From GWA1-54-10 sp964349675 (lineage in GTDB: Bacteria; Patescibacteriota; Minisyncoccia; Phycocordibacterales; SBAW01): DNA of 5,391 nucleotides. The position numbers and the translations under genes are program-made. This document shows positions 1 through 4,746 of this stretch, piece after piece. Position 1 is the stretch's first letter, and each line of letters begins with the position of its first letter. The DNA is taken from assembly GCA_964349675.1 (NCBI GenBank), contig CAYGHD010000029.1:1-5391 (forward strand), read 5' to 3'. A model generated the notes under the pieces. The model was not told where the DNA came from. It made no database searches and saw only the letters and a list, made by a program, of their open reading frames with translations.

Positions 1-472
1 CGTACAACTCGACCCAGCGGTTCCCGCCCCCGCCCACAAAATCTAAAAAATCCCCCGCCTTAGCATCACGTAATAATTGAAGCTCATCTTCTATTACGTT
101 TTTACTTCCGCGGATAACCTCTACCACACCCGCCGGTGACCGGTCGTACAAACGCATAAGCTGAGCTACCCCATCGAGCGCGTCTATGCGCTGCTTCTCG
201 GCCTCTTGCAGTAGCCGGTCGGGGCTTGTGGCCTGGTACATTACCCTTCGCCCCTCGCCCACAGCTATACACAGTCGCCTATCCTGCAATTCGCCCAAAG
301 CATCGTACACATACTGCCTATGCAACCTCGTGCGGCTGATTAAAGCCTTAGGCGGCAAGGCTACTCCCCCTTCCAACATGGCCACATACACAGCAGCTGC
401 TTTGGCAGAAAGACCTGATTTTAAAGCACTTTCGAGGTAACCATGGTTGTTTGGTTCTTTTTTATTAGTCAT
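1..472 (-). CDS. TrmB-like winged-helix transcriptional regulator (N-terminal part, cut by the window edge)
   Basis: The reading frame runs leftward from an ATG at 472 and leaves the window without a stop, giving 157 residues. Residues about 20-82 look like a winged helix-turn-helix: a first helix beginning LSAKAAAVYVAML, a putative recognition helix around RLHRQYVYDALGELQDRRL (49-67), then a wing and strand ending VMYQATSPDRL. Residues about 85-108 form a charged helix, like the coiled linker after TrmB wHTH domains. The part starting near VVEVIRGSKNVIEDEL resembles the beginning of the TrmB effector domain. TrmB proteins are DNA-binding regulators, best known for sugar control in archaea, and related proteins are common in Patescibacteria with unknown ligands. 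The ligand-binding half is outside the window, so the regulated function cannot be named. No Shine-Dalgarno precedes the start, and a promoter lies 12-14 nt upstream. The gene is divergent from the orphan pair at 638-1529, which could be its target (inference). Confidence 0.72.
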   Translation of the reverse strand, partial: MTNKKEPNNHGYLESALKSGLSAKAAAVYVAMLEGGVALPPKALISRTRLHRQYVYDALGELQDRRLCIAVGEGRRVMYQATSPDRLLQEAEKQRIDALDGVAQLMRLYDRSPAGVVEVIRGSKNVIEDELQLLRDAKAGDFLDFVGGGGNRWVELY

Positions 473-484
473 AATTATGTGACT
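467..484. promoter_or_regulatory. Candidate operator: inverted repeat over the regulator start
   Basis: AGTCA (467-471) and TGACT (480-484) form an inverted repeat with an 8-nt AT-only-but-one centre, spanning the start codon and likely start site of the TrmB-like gene. The octamer TGACTATA at 480-487 recurs at 548-555, just before the -35 box of the divergent promoter. That placement would suit autoregulation plus control of the neighbouring genes, but the arms are only 5 bp and the region is AT-rich, so this is a weak call. Confidence 0.25.
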
Positions 485-513
485 ATAGTATACGAAACAT
501 ATATATTTGTCAA
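485..513 (-). promoter_or_regulatory. Sigma70-type promoter of the TrmB-like gene, giving a very short leader
   Basis: Read on the minus strand, a perfect TTGACA (513-508) is followed by TACTAT (490-485) at a 17-nt spacing; TATACT (492-487) is an alternative -10 at 15 nt. Either choice puts transcription start only about 5-8 nt before the ATG at 472, so the message would be almost leaderless. Confidence 0.6.
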
Positions 514-557
514 GCTTTTTCGTCTTATTTTTACTGAATTAAAATCATGACTATATA

Positions 558-586
558 TTGACATAAGCCTATTTTCAAGCTATTAT
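558..586 (+). promoter_or_regulatory. Sigma70-type promoter for the orphan gene at 638
   Basis: TTGACA (558-563), an exact 17-nt spacer and TATTAT (581-586) make a near-consensus promoter. Start of transcription is expected near 593, giving a leader of about 45 nt that contains the AAGGAGG ribosome binding site. It is the only good plus-strand promoter seen before the two orphan genes. Confidence 0.72.
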
Positions 587-622
587 TAGCTCAGACGATC
601 ATCGCAACCCTACGAAACGGCC

Positions 623-629
623 AAGGAGG
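623..629 (+). promoter_or_regulatory. Strong Shine-Dalgarno site that sets the start at 638
   Basis: AAGGAGG lies 8 nt before the ATG at 638 and only 4 nt before the overlapping ATG at 634, so 638 is the preferred start. The motif sits between two GGCC tetramers (621-624 is offset by the plus-strand context GGCCAAGGAGGCC), which could form a 4-bp stem presenting the site in its loop. Confidence 0.75.
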
Positions 630-637
630 CCAGATGC

Positions 638-1009
638 ATGACCACAGACACAGGAGCCGAAGTGGTGGACCAGAAGCAGACCACGAATGAGCCAGAGATT
701 TCTCTTGAGCGTCGAGCGGAAGTTCTGGGCTACATTTTGGAAACGGCGGTACTCAGCCTCTATGACCTGGGCGAGCTCATTATGTTGCTCAGGCCGGACG
801 ACTATGGAGATGACCGCAACCGTGCCTGCAAACTTGACGAGCAAGATCAGGATGCTCGTGGTAACGGCGGATTTGGTTTTTTCCAGCAGCTGCAGAGCAG
901 TTGTGACAAGGAAGAGCTCAGGGCGTTGTTAATGCCACATATCGCTCAAGCAATCTCTTACAAGCTACATATCGAAGTGAGTATTGCATGGGAAAAACGC
1001 TGCCGATAA
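638..1009 (+). CDS. Orphan small protein, 123 aa, no recognised family
   Basis: I do not recognise this protein. The start at 638 is backed by AAGGAGG 8 nt upstream and by a near-consensus promoter about 45 nt further back, so the gene is likely real despite lacking a known homologue. The N-terminal 20 residues are polar and probably disordered. Residues about 21-53 (from ISLERRAEVLGYILETAVLS onward) and 89-112 look helical and amphipathic. Between them is a charged, flexible stretch rich in Asp, Arg and Gln, followed by GNGGFGFFQQ (75-84). There are cysteines at 64, 88 and 122, not in a metal-binding spacing. No signal peptide or membrane segment is evident, so it is probably a cytoplasmic protein. 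It is followed in the same direction by a second orphan at 1185 with a matching initiation cassette, and the two are probably one transcription unit. Confidence 0.62.
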   Translation: MTTDTGAEVVDQKQTTNEPEISLERRAEVLGYILETAVLSLYDLGELIMLLRPDDYGDDRNRACKLDEQDQDARGNGGFGFFQQLQSSCDKEELRALLMPHIAQAISYKLHIEVSIAWEKRCR

Positions 1010-1184
1010 ATCCGGAGTGAGTGACACCGACTCCACAAGTGACAAGGTGTCCGAGTTGAAGAGCCTCGGTAAAACTTTCTGGTCCGGGGAATACCAGTTC
1101 TTATTCCCCCTCAATTGAAACCGCGCTTCGTTCGTGGTTTCTGAGAGAAGTTCTTCACAAACAAACAGGCCAAGGAGACCAAGA
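1010..1184 (+). promoter_or_regulatory. Structured intergenic RNA between the two orphan genes
   Basis: This 175-nt spacer holds no convincing gene but several stem-loops on the plus strand. GACACC (1023-1028) can pair with GGTGTC (1046-1051). GGAGT (1014-1018) can pair with ACTCC (1030-1034), which would exclude the first pairing. CCGAG (1051-1055) can pair with CTCGG (1065-1069). GGGGAATA (1086-1093) pairs perfectly with TATTCCCC (1102-1109). GAAACCGCG (1117-1125) pairs with CGTGGTTTC (1133-1141) with one G-U. None is followed by a U-run, so they are not rho-independent terminators. The region could be a 5' leader for the gene at 1185, a processing or stability element, or a small RNA. It matches no riboswitch class I know. 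Confidence 0.45.
1172..1177 (+). promoter_or_regulatory. Strong Shine-Dalgarno site that sets the start at 1185
   Basis: AAGGAG lies 7 nt before the ATG at 1185. The frame is open further upstream to 1134, but that extension would run through the last hairpin of the leader and has no binding site, so 1185 is the start. The surrounding bases closely copy those before the gene at 638. Confidence 0.75.
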
Positions 1185-1529
1185 ATGCCCGACGAAACCA
1201 CCCTTTCTCTCGTTTCTACAGCGAATGAAGTGGCGGCTATCTTTAGGATGACGCCACGGGGCGCCGAGACCAGATGGTTGGTTTTGGCGAGATGGGTCGA
1301 ACTCTGTGAAACTCCTGAAGAGATCCAGCTCGCTCTGGATATGTCCTGCCGCAACATGTTCAAAGCGCAGGGCGCCCACTGTCCTGCAGGTTGGTACGAT
1401 CTTGAGGATTCTCCACTTGGAGTCAAGTATAGAAACCTCCACACCCTTAAACCAAACACAGAAGTGAGACGCTGCGCAGAGTACGGTCGGCGATGGCCGA
1501 AGAATATTGTCTTCCGTACAGAAAAATAA
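1185..1529 (+). CDS. Orphan small protein, 114 aa, no recognised family
   Basis: I do not recognise this protein. Its start is fixed by AAGGAG at a 7-nt spacing, and its TAA stop overlaps the first base pairs of a rho-independent terminator, both good signs of a real gene. The N-terminal half (about 6-60) looks helical, with an ETRWLVLARWVELCETPEEI stretch that reads as two helices joined by a turn. The second half is richer in Gly, Pro and aromatic residues and ends in a basic segment around RRCAEYGRRWPKNIVFRTEK, which could contact nucleic acid (inference only). Cysteines are at 41, 55, 66 and 97. There is no signal peptide or membrane helix. It is the second gene of a likely two-gene unit with the orphan at 638; no separate promoter of quality was seen in the gap. 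Confidence 0.65.
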   Translation: MPDETTLSLVSTANEVAAIFRMTPRGAETRWLVLARWVELCETPEEIQLALDMSCRNMFKAQGAHCPAGWYDLEDSPLGVKYRNLHTLKPNTEVRRCAEYGRRWPKNIVFRTEK

Positions 1530-1575
1530 CCGTCCCAACAAACGCGAAAATCGTTTGGAGGGACGGTTTTTGCTT
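1528..1575 (+). terminator. Rho-independent terminator after the orphan pair, probably bidirectional
   Basis: AACCGTCCC (1528-1536) pairs with GGGACGGTT (1560-1568). Inside it CAAACG (1539-1544) pairs with CGTTTG (1552-1557), with a symmetric AA/GA internal loop between the two stems. A TTTTTGCTTTTT tail follows on the plus strand. On the minus strand the same hairpin is followed by TTATTTTT and begins a few bases after the toxin stop, so it can end both converging transcripts. Confidence 0.9.
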
Positions 1576-1579
1576 TTTA

Positions 1580-1861
1580 TTACGAGTATTTTTTATAGAT
1601 CTTATCGTGATGATCCAAATCAATCAGACGTATTTCATTTCCTTTGAGTTCAAACAAAAGCACAAACGACCCGTCAACATGTACACGTCGGTAGTTGCGC
1701 AATGAGTGCCGCAGCGGTTTACCAAGCTCTGGGTCACTCACAATTTTAGGGAGCTGCCCTGAAAACACGCGGACCAGGTCTGGGTTCTTTCTTTTCAACA
1801 ACCGAATTGCCTTTTCAAATCCAGGAGAGAACGTGAGCCGGTTTGGTTCTCGCTCTTTCAT
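1580..1861 (-). CDS. RelE/YafQ-type toxin of a type II toxin-antitoxin pair
   Basis: This 93-aa protein has the size and fold pattern of the RelE/ParE superfamily: N-terminal helices (about 13-44), then the strand block PLRHSLRNYRRVHVDGSFVLLF (split as 49-60 and 61-70) and a C-terminal LIDLDHHDKIYKKY (79-92). The best family resemblance is YafQ/StbE-type mRNA endonucleases, which cut mRNA on the ribosome. Aligned by eye to E. coli YafQ, His61 and His85 sit where YafQ has catalytic His63 and His87, while YafQ Asp67 appears as Ser65. Activity is therefore likely but not proved by the sequence. The gene follows its antitoxin by 6 nt with no Shine-Dalgarno of its own, which suggests translational coupling so that toxin is not made without antitoxin. 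It ends just before the shared terminator at 1528-1575. Confidence 0.82.
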   Translation of the reverse strand: MKEREPNRLTFSPGFEKAIRLLKRKNPDLVRVFSGQLPKIVSDPELGKPLRHSLRNYRRVHVDGSFVLLFELKGNEIRLIDLDHHDKIYKKYS

Positions 1862-1867
1862 GGTTGC

Positions 1868-2134
1868 TTACATACTATCTATAAAAGCCTGAGCATCTTT
1901 TAGCGACGCGAACCGACGACCTTTCCCCTTATCAAGCAGCCGAGACTCTCGTTCAAGCAATTTCATCTTCTGTGGCAAAATTTCCATCACAAGTTCTATA
2001 CCCAACTCCCCTTCAGCATATTTTTCTGTAGCCATTTTTAAGAACGACGCAAAAGGTACACCTTCTGCTTTGGCGCGCTTCATGGCCTTCTCTTTAACTT
2101 TTGTGTCTATCTTGAATATAACTTGGCTGGTCAT
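1868..2134 (-). CDS. RelB/DinJ-type antitoxin
   Basis: The 88-aa protein has a ribbon-helix-helix start: strand VIFKID (5-10), helix about 11-25, a turn at GVPFAS, and helix about 28-42 (FLKMATEKYAEGEL). RelB/DinJ antitoxins use this fold to dimerise and bind their own promoter. The rest, about 45-88, is helical and charged and ends in RRFASLKDAQAFIDSM, the type of tail that wraps and inhibits a RelE-like toxin. It is first in the operon and is followed by the toxin after 6 nt, the usual order. The promoter is so close that the ATG lies 6 nt after the -10 box, which predicts a leaderless mRNA; there is no Shine-Dalgarno. Autorepression by the antitoxin or complex is expected from the family. 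The promoter region is AT-rich with alternating TA steps but shows no clean long palindrome. Confidence 0.82.
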   Translation of the reverse strand: MTSQVIFKIDTKVKEKAMKRAKAEGVPFASFLKMATEKYAEGELGIELVMEILPQKMKLLERESRLLDKGKGRRFASLKDAQAFIDSM

Positions 2135-2140
2135 GTATAT

Positions 2141-2169
2141 AGTTTATATATAGCTAGAATATATGTCAA
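2141..2169 (-). promoter_or_regulatory. Promoter of the toxin-antitoxin operon, predicting a leaderless mRNA
   Basis: On the minus strand a perfect TTGACA (2169-2164), a 17-nt spacer and TAAACT (2146-2141) are followed by only 6 nt before the antitoxin ATG at 2134. A start site at normal distance would fall on or within a base or two of the start codon. TATAAA at 15-nt spacing is an alternative -10 that gives nearly the same result. Confidence 0.65.
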
Positions 2170-2185
2170 TAATGCACAGCATACC

Positions 2186-2227
2186 AAGAAAAACCGCCCG
2201 CTCTTTCCAGAGTGGGCGGTTTTTCTT
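2186..2227 (-). terminator. Long-stem rho-independent terminator of fusA
   Basis: Bases 2186-2204 pair with 2209-2227 over 19 positions, with a 4-nt loop and one imperfect pair (2200 with 2213). The GC core is CCGCCC/GGGCGG, flanked by A and T runs. On the minus strand the stem ends in a TTTTTCTT tract, 18 nt past the fusA stop. The plus-strand side also has a T-rich tail, so it can work in both directions. It separates fusA from the toxin-antitoxin promoter. Confidence 0.93.
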
Positions 2228-2245
2228 TTTATATTTTAGAGAATC

Positions 2246-4396
2246 TTATTTCCGTCCTGCAACAATAGTCGCGGCAACGTTTGGTGGCACAACTTCGTAG
2301 TGGTCGAACTCCATAGTCATGGAGCCGCGGCCCTCAGTCATCGAACGAAGCGCTGTGGTGTAGCCGAACATTTCAGAAAGTGGCACCTTTGCCTTAATTG
2401 CACGGTTCATACCGCGCTCTTCCATACCTTCGATTGCACCGCGCTTACCCGAGAGACTGCCAGTGATGTCACCCATGAACTTCTCTGGCACCACCACCTC
2501 CACCTTCATGACTGGCTCAAGCAAGACCGGCTTTGCAGCCTTTGCCGCATCTTGAAAGCCCATAGAGGCAGCGATTTTAAAGGCGATTTCTGACGAGTCG
2601 ACATCGTGGTAGGAACCATCGTACAGCTCAACTGAAATGTCGACCATTTTAAAGCCGGCAACAATACCGCGCTCCATGGCTTCGCGCACACCCTTTTCAA
2701 CAGGGGCAATAAACTCCTGTGGCACAACGCCTCCTTTAATGCTGTTTATGAATTCGAAGTGGTCTTCACGCGTAACATTTTTTGATACTTTTTTGTCCGG
2801 GTCAACAGCCTCAAGTGGTTTAATGCGCAAACGGACGTGGCCGTACTGACCCTTACCTCCAGTTTGCTTGATGTACTTCCCTTCTGCCTCAGCAGGCTGG
2901 AGAATCGTTTCTCGGTATGCAACCTGCGGCTTACCCACATTTGCTTCGACGTTAAATTCGCGCTTCATGCGGTCAACCAAAATTTCCAAGTGCAGCTCGC
3001 CCATGCCCGAGATGAGCGTCTCCATAGTCTCGGCGTCGCTTGAAACACGGAATGTAGGGTCTTCATCGGCCAATTTCTTCATTGCAATACCCATCTTTTC
3101 TTGATCTGCTTTTGTTTTTGGCTCAATGCGGAGCGAGATAACCGGCTCAGGGAACTTAATCTGCTCAAGCTGTATTGGGTTTGCCTCGTCGCAGAGCGTA
3201 TGCGATGTTTTGGTGTCTTTGAGCCCCACCGCTGCAGCGATTTCACCCGCAAACACTCTCTTCACTTCTTCGCGCTGGTTGGCCTGGAGGCGCACAATAC
3301 GGCCCAAGCGTTCTTTCTGGCCAGTAGTGGAGTTGTACAAGTATGACCCAGCCTCAATGGTGCCTGAGTAGACGCGGAAGAACGTAAGCTGCCCCACAAA
3401 CGGGTCGGCTTGGAGTTTGAATGCGAGCGCACAAAACGGCTCGCTGTCGTCTGCGTGGCGAGTCACCTCGTCGCCTGTGCGTGGGTCAATCCCCTTCACG
3501 GCCGGCATGTCGAGCGGAGATGGAAGATAGTCAACAACGGCGTCGAGCACCAACTGCACCCCTTTGTTTTTGAGCGCTGAGCCGGTGTAGACGGGAAAGA
3601 TCTTGTTTGCAATAACTGCTTTACGGAGTGTCGCTTTAAGCTCCTCGAGTGACGGCTCTTTACCATCGAGGTACGCAGTCATCAACTCCTCATCATTTTC
3701 GACAATTTTTTCGATAAGCTCGGCACGGTATTTTTTAGCTTCGGCCAAGTAGCTCTCTGGGATATCTATCTCAATGACGTTGCTGCCCATCTCGCCTTCA
3801 AACTTGTAGGCTTTCATCTCCATCAAGTTGACGACGCCTTCAAAGTTTTCTTCTGCGCCCATAGGGAGCTGCATGCGTACTGCGTTTTTGGTCAGACGAT
3901 CGAGAATCGACTGGTACGATTTTTCAAATGATGCGCCCATGCGGTCGAGTTTGTTGATAAAACAAACACGCGGCACGTTGGCCTCGTCAGCATAGCGCCA
4001 GTTCGTTTCAGACTGAGGTTCCACACCTGCCACGCCGTCAAACACCACAATCGCGCCGTCCAAAACGCGCATCGAGCGCTTTACCTCCACCGTAAAGTCA
4101 ATGTGGCCCGGAGTGTCGATGATGTTAAAGCGATATTTTTTCGCCAAATCTTTTTTGTCAGGCTCCTGTGTTTTTGTCCAAAAACAGGTAATTGCCGCAG
4201 CTGTGATGGTGATGCCGCGCTCGCGCTCTTGCTCCATCCAGTCGGTGGTTGTCTCACCCTCGTGCACCTCGCCGATTTTGTGCTGAGAACCGGTGTAGTA
4301 CAACACACGCTCAGACGTAGTCGTCTTGCCCGCGTCGATGTGCGCGATGATTCCAAAGTTACGGAGCTTTTCTAGGGGATAATCTCTTGTTGGCAT
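2246..4396 (-). CDS. fusA: Translation elongation factor G
   Basis: EF-G is the cytoplasmic GTPase that drives translocation of tRNA and mRNA on the ribosome and, with RRF, ribosome recycling. The protein is 716 aa (E. coli EF-G is 704). The GTPase motifs are intact: P-loop AHIDAGKT (18-25), switch I RGITI (60-64), DTPGH (94-98) and NKLD (148-151), with a G5-like SALK later. Domain IV shows QTGGKGQYGHV, and YHDVDSSE carries His about 597, the equivalent of the tip His583 of E. coli. The extra length includes about five residues between CFW and the DTPGH strand. The start is the ATG at 4396 (MPTRDYPLEK); the frame stays open to 4555, but that extension would cross the upstream leader and terminator and has no EF-G similarity. 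No Shine-Dalgarno precedes the start; the 22 nt before it are U-rich. tuf does not follow. Confidence 0.98.
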   Translation of the reverse strand: MPTRDYPLEKLRNFGIIAHIDAGKTTTSERVLYYTGSQHKIGEVHEGETTTDWMEQERERGITITAAAITCFWTKTQEPDKKDLAKKYRFNIIDTPGHIDFTVEVKRSMRVLDGAIVVFDGVAGVEPQSETNWRYADEANVPRVCFINKLDRMGASFEKSYQSILDRLTKNAVRMQLPMGAEENFEGVVNLMEMKAYKFEGEMGSNVIEIDIPESYLAEAKKYRAELIEKIVENDEELMTAYLDGKEPSLEELKATLRKAVIANKIFPVYTGSALKNKGVQLVLDAVVDYLPSPLDMPAVKGIDPRTGDEVTRHADDSEPFCALAFKLQADPFVGQLTFFRVYSGTIEAGSYLYNSTTGQKERLGRIVRLQANQREEVKRVFAGEIAAAVGLKDTKTSHTLCDEANPIQLEQIKFPEPVISLRIEPKTKADQEKMGIAMKKLADEDPTFRVSSDAETMETLISGMGELHLEILVDRMKREFNVEANVGKPQVAYRETILQPAEAEGKYIKQTGGKGQYGHVRLRIKPLEAVDPDKKVSKNVTREDHFEFINSIKGGVVPQEFIAPVEKGVREAMERGIVAGFKMVDISVELYDGSYHDVDSSEIAFKIAASMGFQDAAKAAKPVLLEPVMKVEVVVPEKFMGDITGSLSGKRGAIEGMEERGMNRAIKAKVPLSEMFGYTTALRSMTEGRGSMTMEFDHYEVVPPNVAATIVAGRK

Positions 4397-4418
4397 ACTA
4401 AAAAATAAATGAAATAAA

Positions 4419-4475
4419 TCCCGGTGTTTCCGGGACCCCGAAAACGTCGGGGAATAGCCCACAGGCGTAGGGCTA
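4419..4475 (-). promoter_or_regulatory. fusA leader with three tandem hairpins
   Basis: In the minus-strand transcript three short stem-loops stand almost end to end: TAGCCC/GGGCTA (4470-4475 with 4455-4460), CCCCG/CGGGG (4448-4452 with 4436-4440) and TCCCGG/CCGGGA (4430-4435 with 4419-4424). The second and third abut exactly. A U-rich stretch of about 22 nt with no Shine-Dalgarno then leads into the fusA ATG. If transcription starts near 4468 the first hairpin would be incomplete in the mRNA. Control of fusA by attenuation or translation is possible; a simple stabilising leader is equally so. Confidence 0.45.
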
Positions 4476-4502
4476 GAATAGCTTAAATCACAAAAAAAAC
4501 AA
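4475..4502 (-). promoter_or_regulatory. Candidate separate promoter for fusA
   Basis: On the minus strand TTGTTT (4502-4497), a 16-nt spacer and TATTCT (4480-4475) make a moderate sigma70-type match. It lies just downstream of the terminator that closes the preceding genes, where a promoter for fusA would be needed. The -35 match is only 4 of 6. Confidence 0.42.
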
Positions 4503-4528
4503 GCAGAACTCCGACTAAGGCCACAAAC

Positions 4529-4563
4529 AAAAAAGCCTCTCGCATTAGCATGCACAGAGGCTT
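4529..4563 (-). terminator. Rho-independent terminator between the 45-aa gene and fusA
   Basis: Read on the minus strand, AAGCCTCT (4563-4556) pairs with AGAGGCTT (4540-4533) around a 15-nt loop and runs into a TTTTTTG tract. It starts 5 nt after the stop of the 45-aa gene. The unusual feature is its position inside the str operon, upstream of fusA. The large loop may make it leaky, so partial read-through into fusA is possible. Confidence 0.8.
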
Positions 4564-4568
4564 ACGCT

Positions 4569-4706
4569 TCACACTTCAGTAGGCTTGCCTTCTGGAGCCG
4601 GGGCTTGCTCGGTATCACCGAGTTGTCTTTTTTTCGCTGCAGCCAGTTCGCGCTGGTGCAACCTCCACCAGTAGTCGTCTGTGCACGGATGCGCTTCATC
4701 GGTCAT
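4569..4706 (-). CDS. Small orphan protein, 45 aa, inserted between rpsG and fusA
   Basis: This gene is short but well supported. AAGGAG stands 8 nt before the ATG at 4706, and the TGA stop is followed within a few bases by a terminator. The product starts MTDEAHPCTDDYWWRLHQRE and goes on through a helical, basic LAAAKKRQL (21-29) to an acidic, Pro-rich tail ending PTEV. It has one cysteine, two adjacent tryptophans and no membrane segment. I do not recognise a family. It begins 40 nt after the rpsG stop in the same direction and probably shares the rpsL-rpsG transcript, which suggests expression alongside ribosomal proteins. A role in translation or as a ribosome-associated small protein is only a guess from location. 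It could also act as a leader peptide whose translation affects the terminator that follows. Confidence 0.6.
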   Translation of the reverse strand: MTDEAHPCTDDYWWRLHQRELAAAKKRQLGDTEQAPAPEGKPTEV

Positions 4707-4714
4707 CACAACAA

Positions 4715-4720
4715 CTCCTT
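4715..4720 (-). promoter_or_regulatory. Strong Shine-Dalgarno site of the 45-aa gene
   Basis: AAGGAG on the minus strand, 8 nt before the ATG at 4706. This is the main evidence that such a short frame is translated, since rpsG and fusA on either side have no comparable site. Confidence 0.72.
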
Positions 4721-4746
4721 AGTTACACTTTGAAGGAACGAGCTGC

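Noticed and set aside
186..440. Plus-strand frame of 84 codons inside the TrmB-like gene
   Set aside because: It is antisense to a frame with a clear winged-helix pattern, promoter and start; it has no binding site of its own.
634..690. Tiny frame starting at the overlapping ATG 634 (18 aa, MHDHRHRSRS...)
   Set aside because: It is only 4 nt from the AAGGAGG, against 8 nt for the ATG at 638, and the peptide has low-complexity His/Arg content with nothing else to support it.
1086..1141. Terminator between the two orphan genes
   Set aside because: The stems at 1086-1109 and 1117-1141 are strong, but neither is followed by a U-run, so rho-independent termination is not supported.
1134..1184. 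Upstream extension of the second orphan gene to a start at 1134
   Set aside because: The extension begins inside a hairpin and lacks a binding site, whereas AAGGAG marks the ATG at 1185.
965..1459. Minus-strand open frame of 164 codons over the second orphan gene
   Set aside because: It would start with GTG without a binding site and overlaps a plus-strand gene that has a strong ribosome binding site and a terminator. Its end also runs through the structured spacer.
4397..4555. N-terminal extension of fusA giving a 769-aa protein
   Set aside because: The extra 53 codons cross the hairpin leader and part of the terminator, have no EF-G similarity, and the family start MPTRDYPLEK fits the usual N-terminus.
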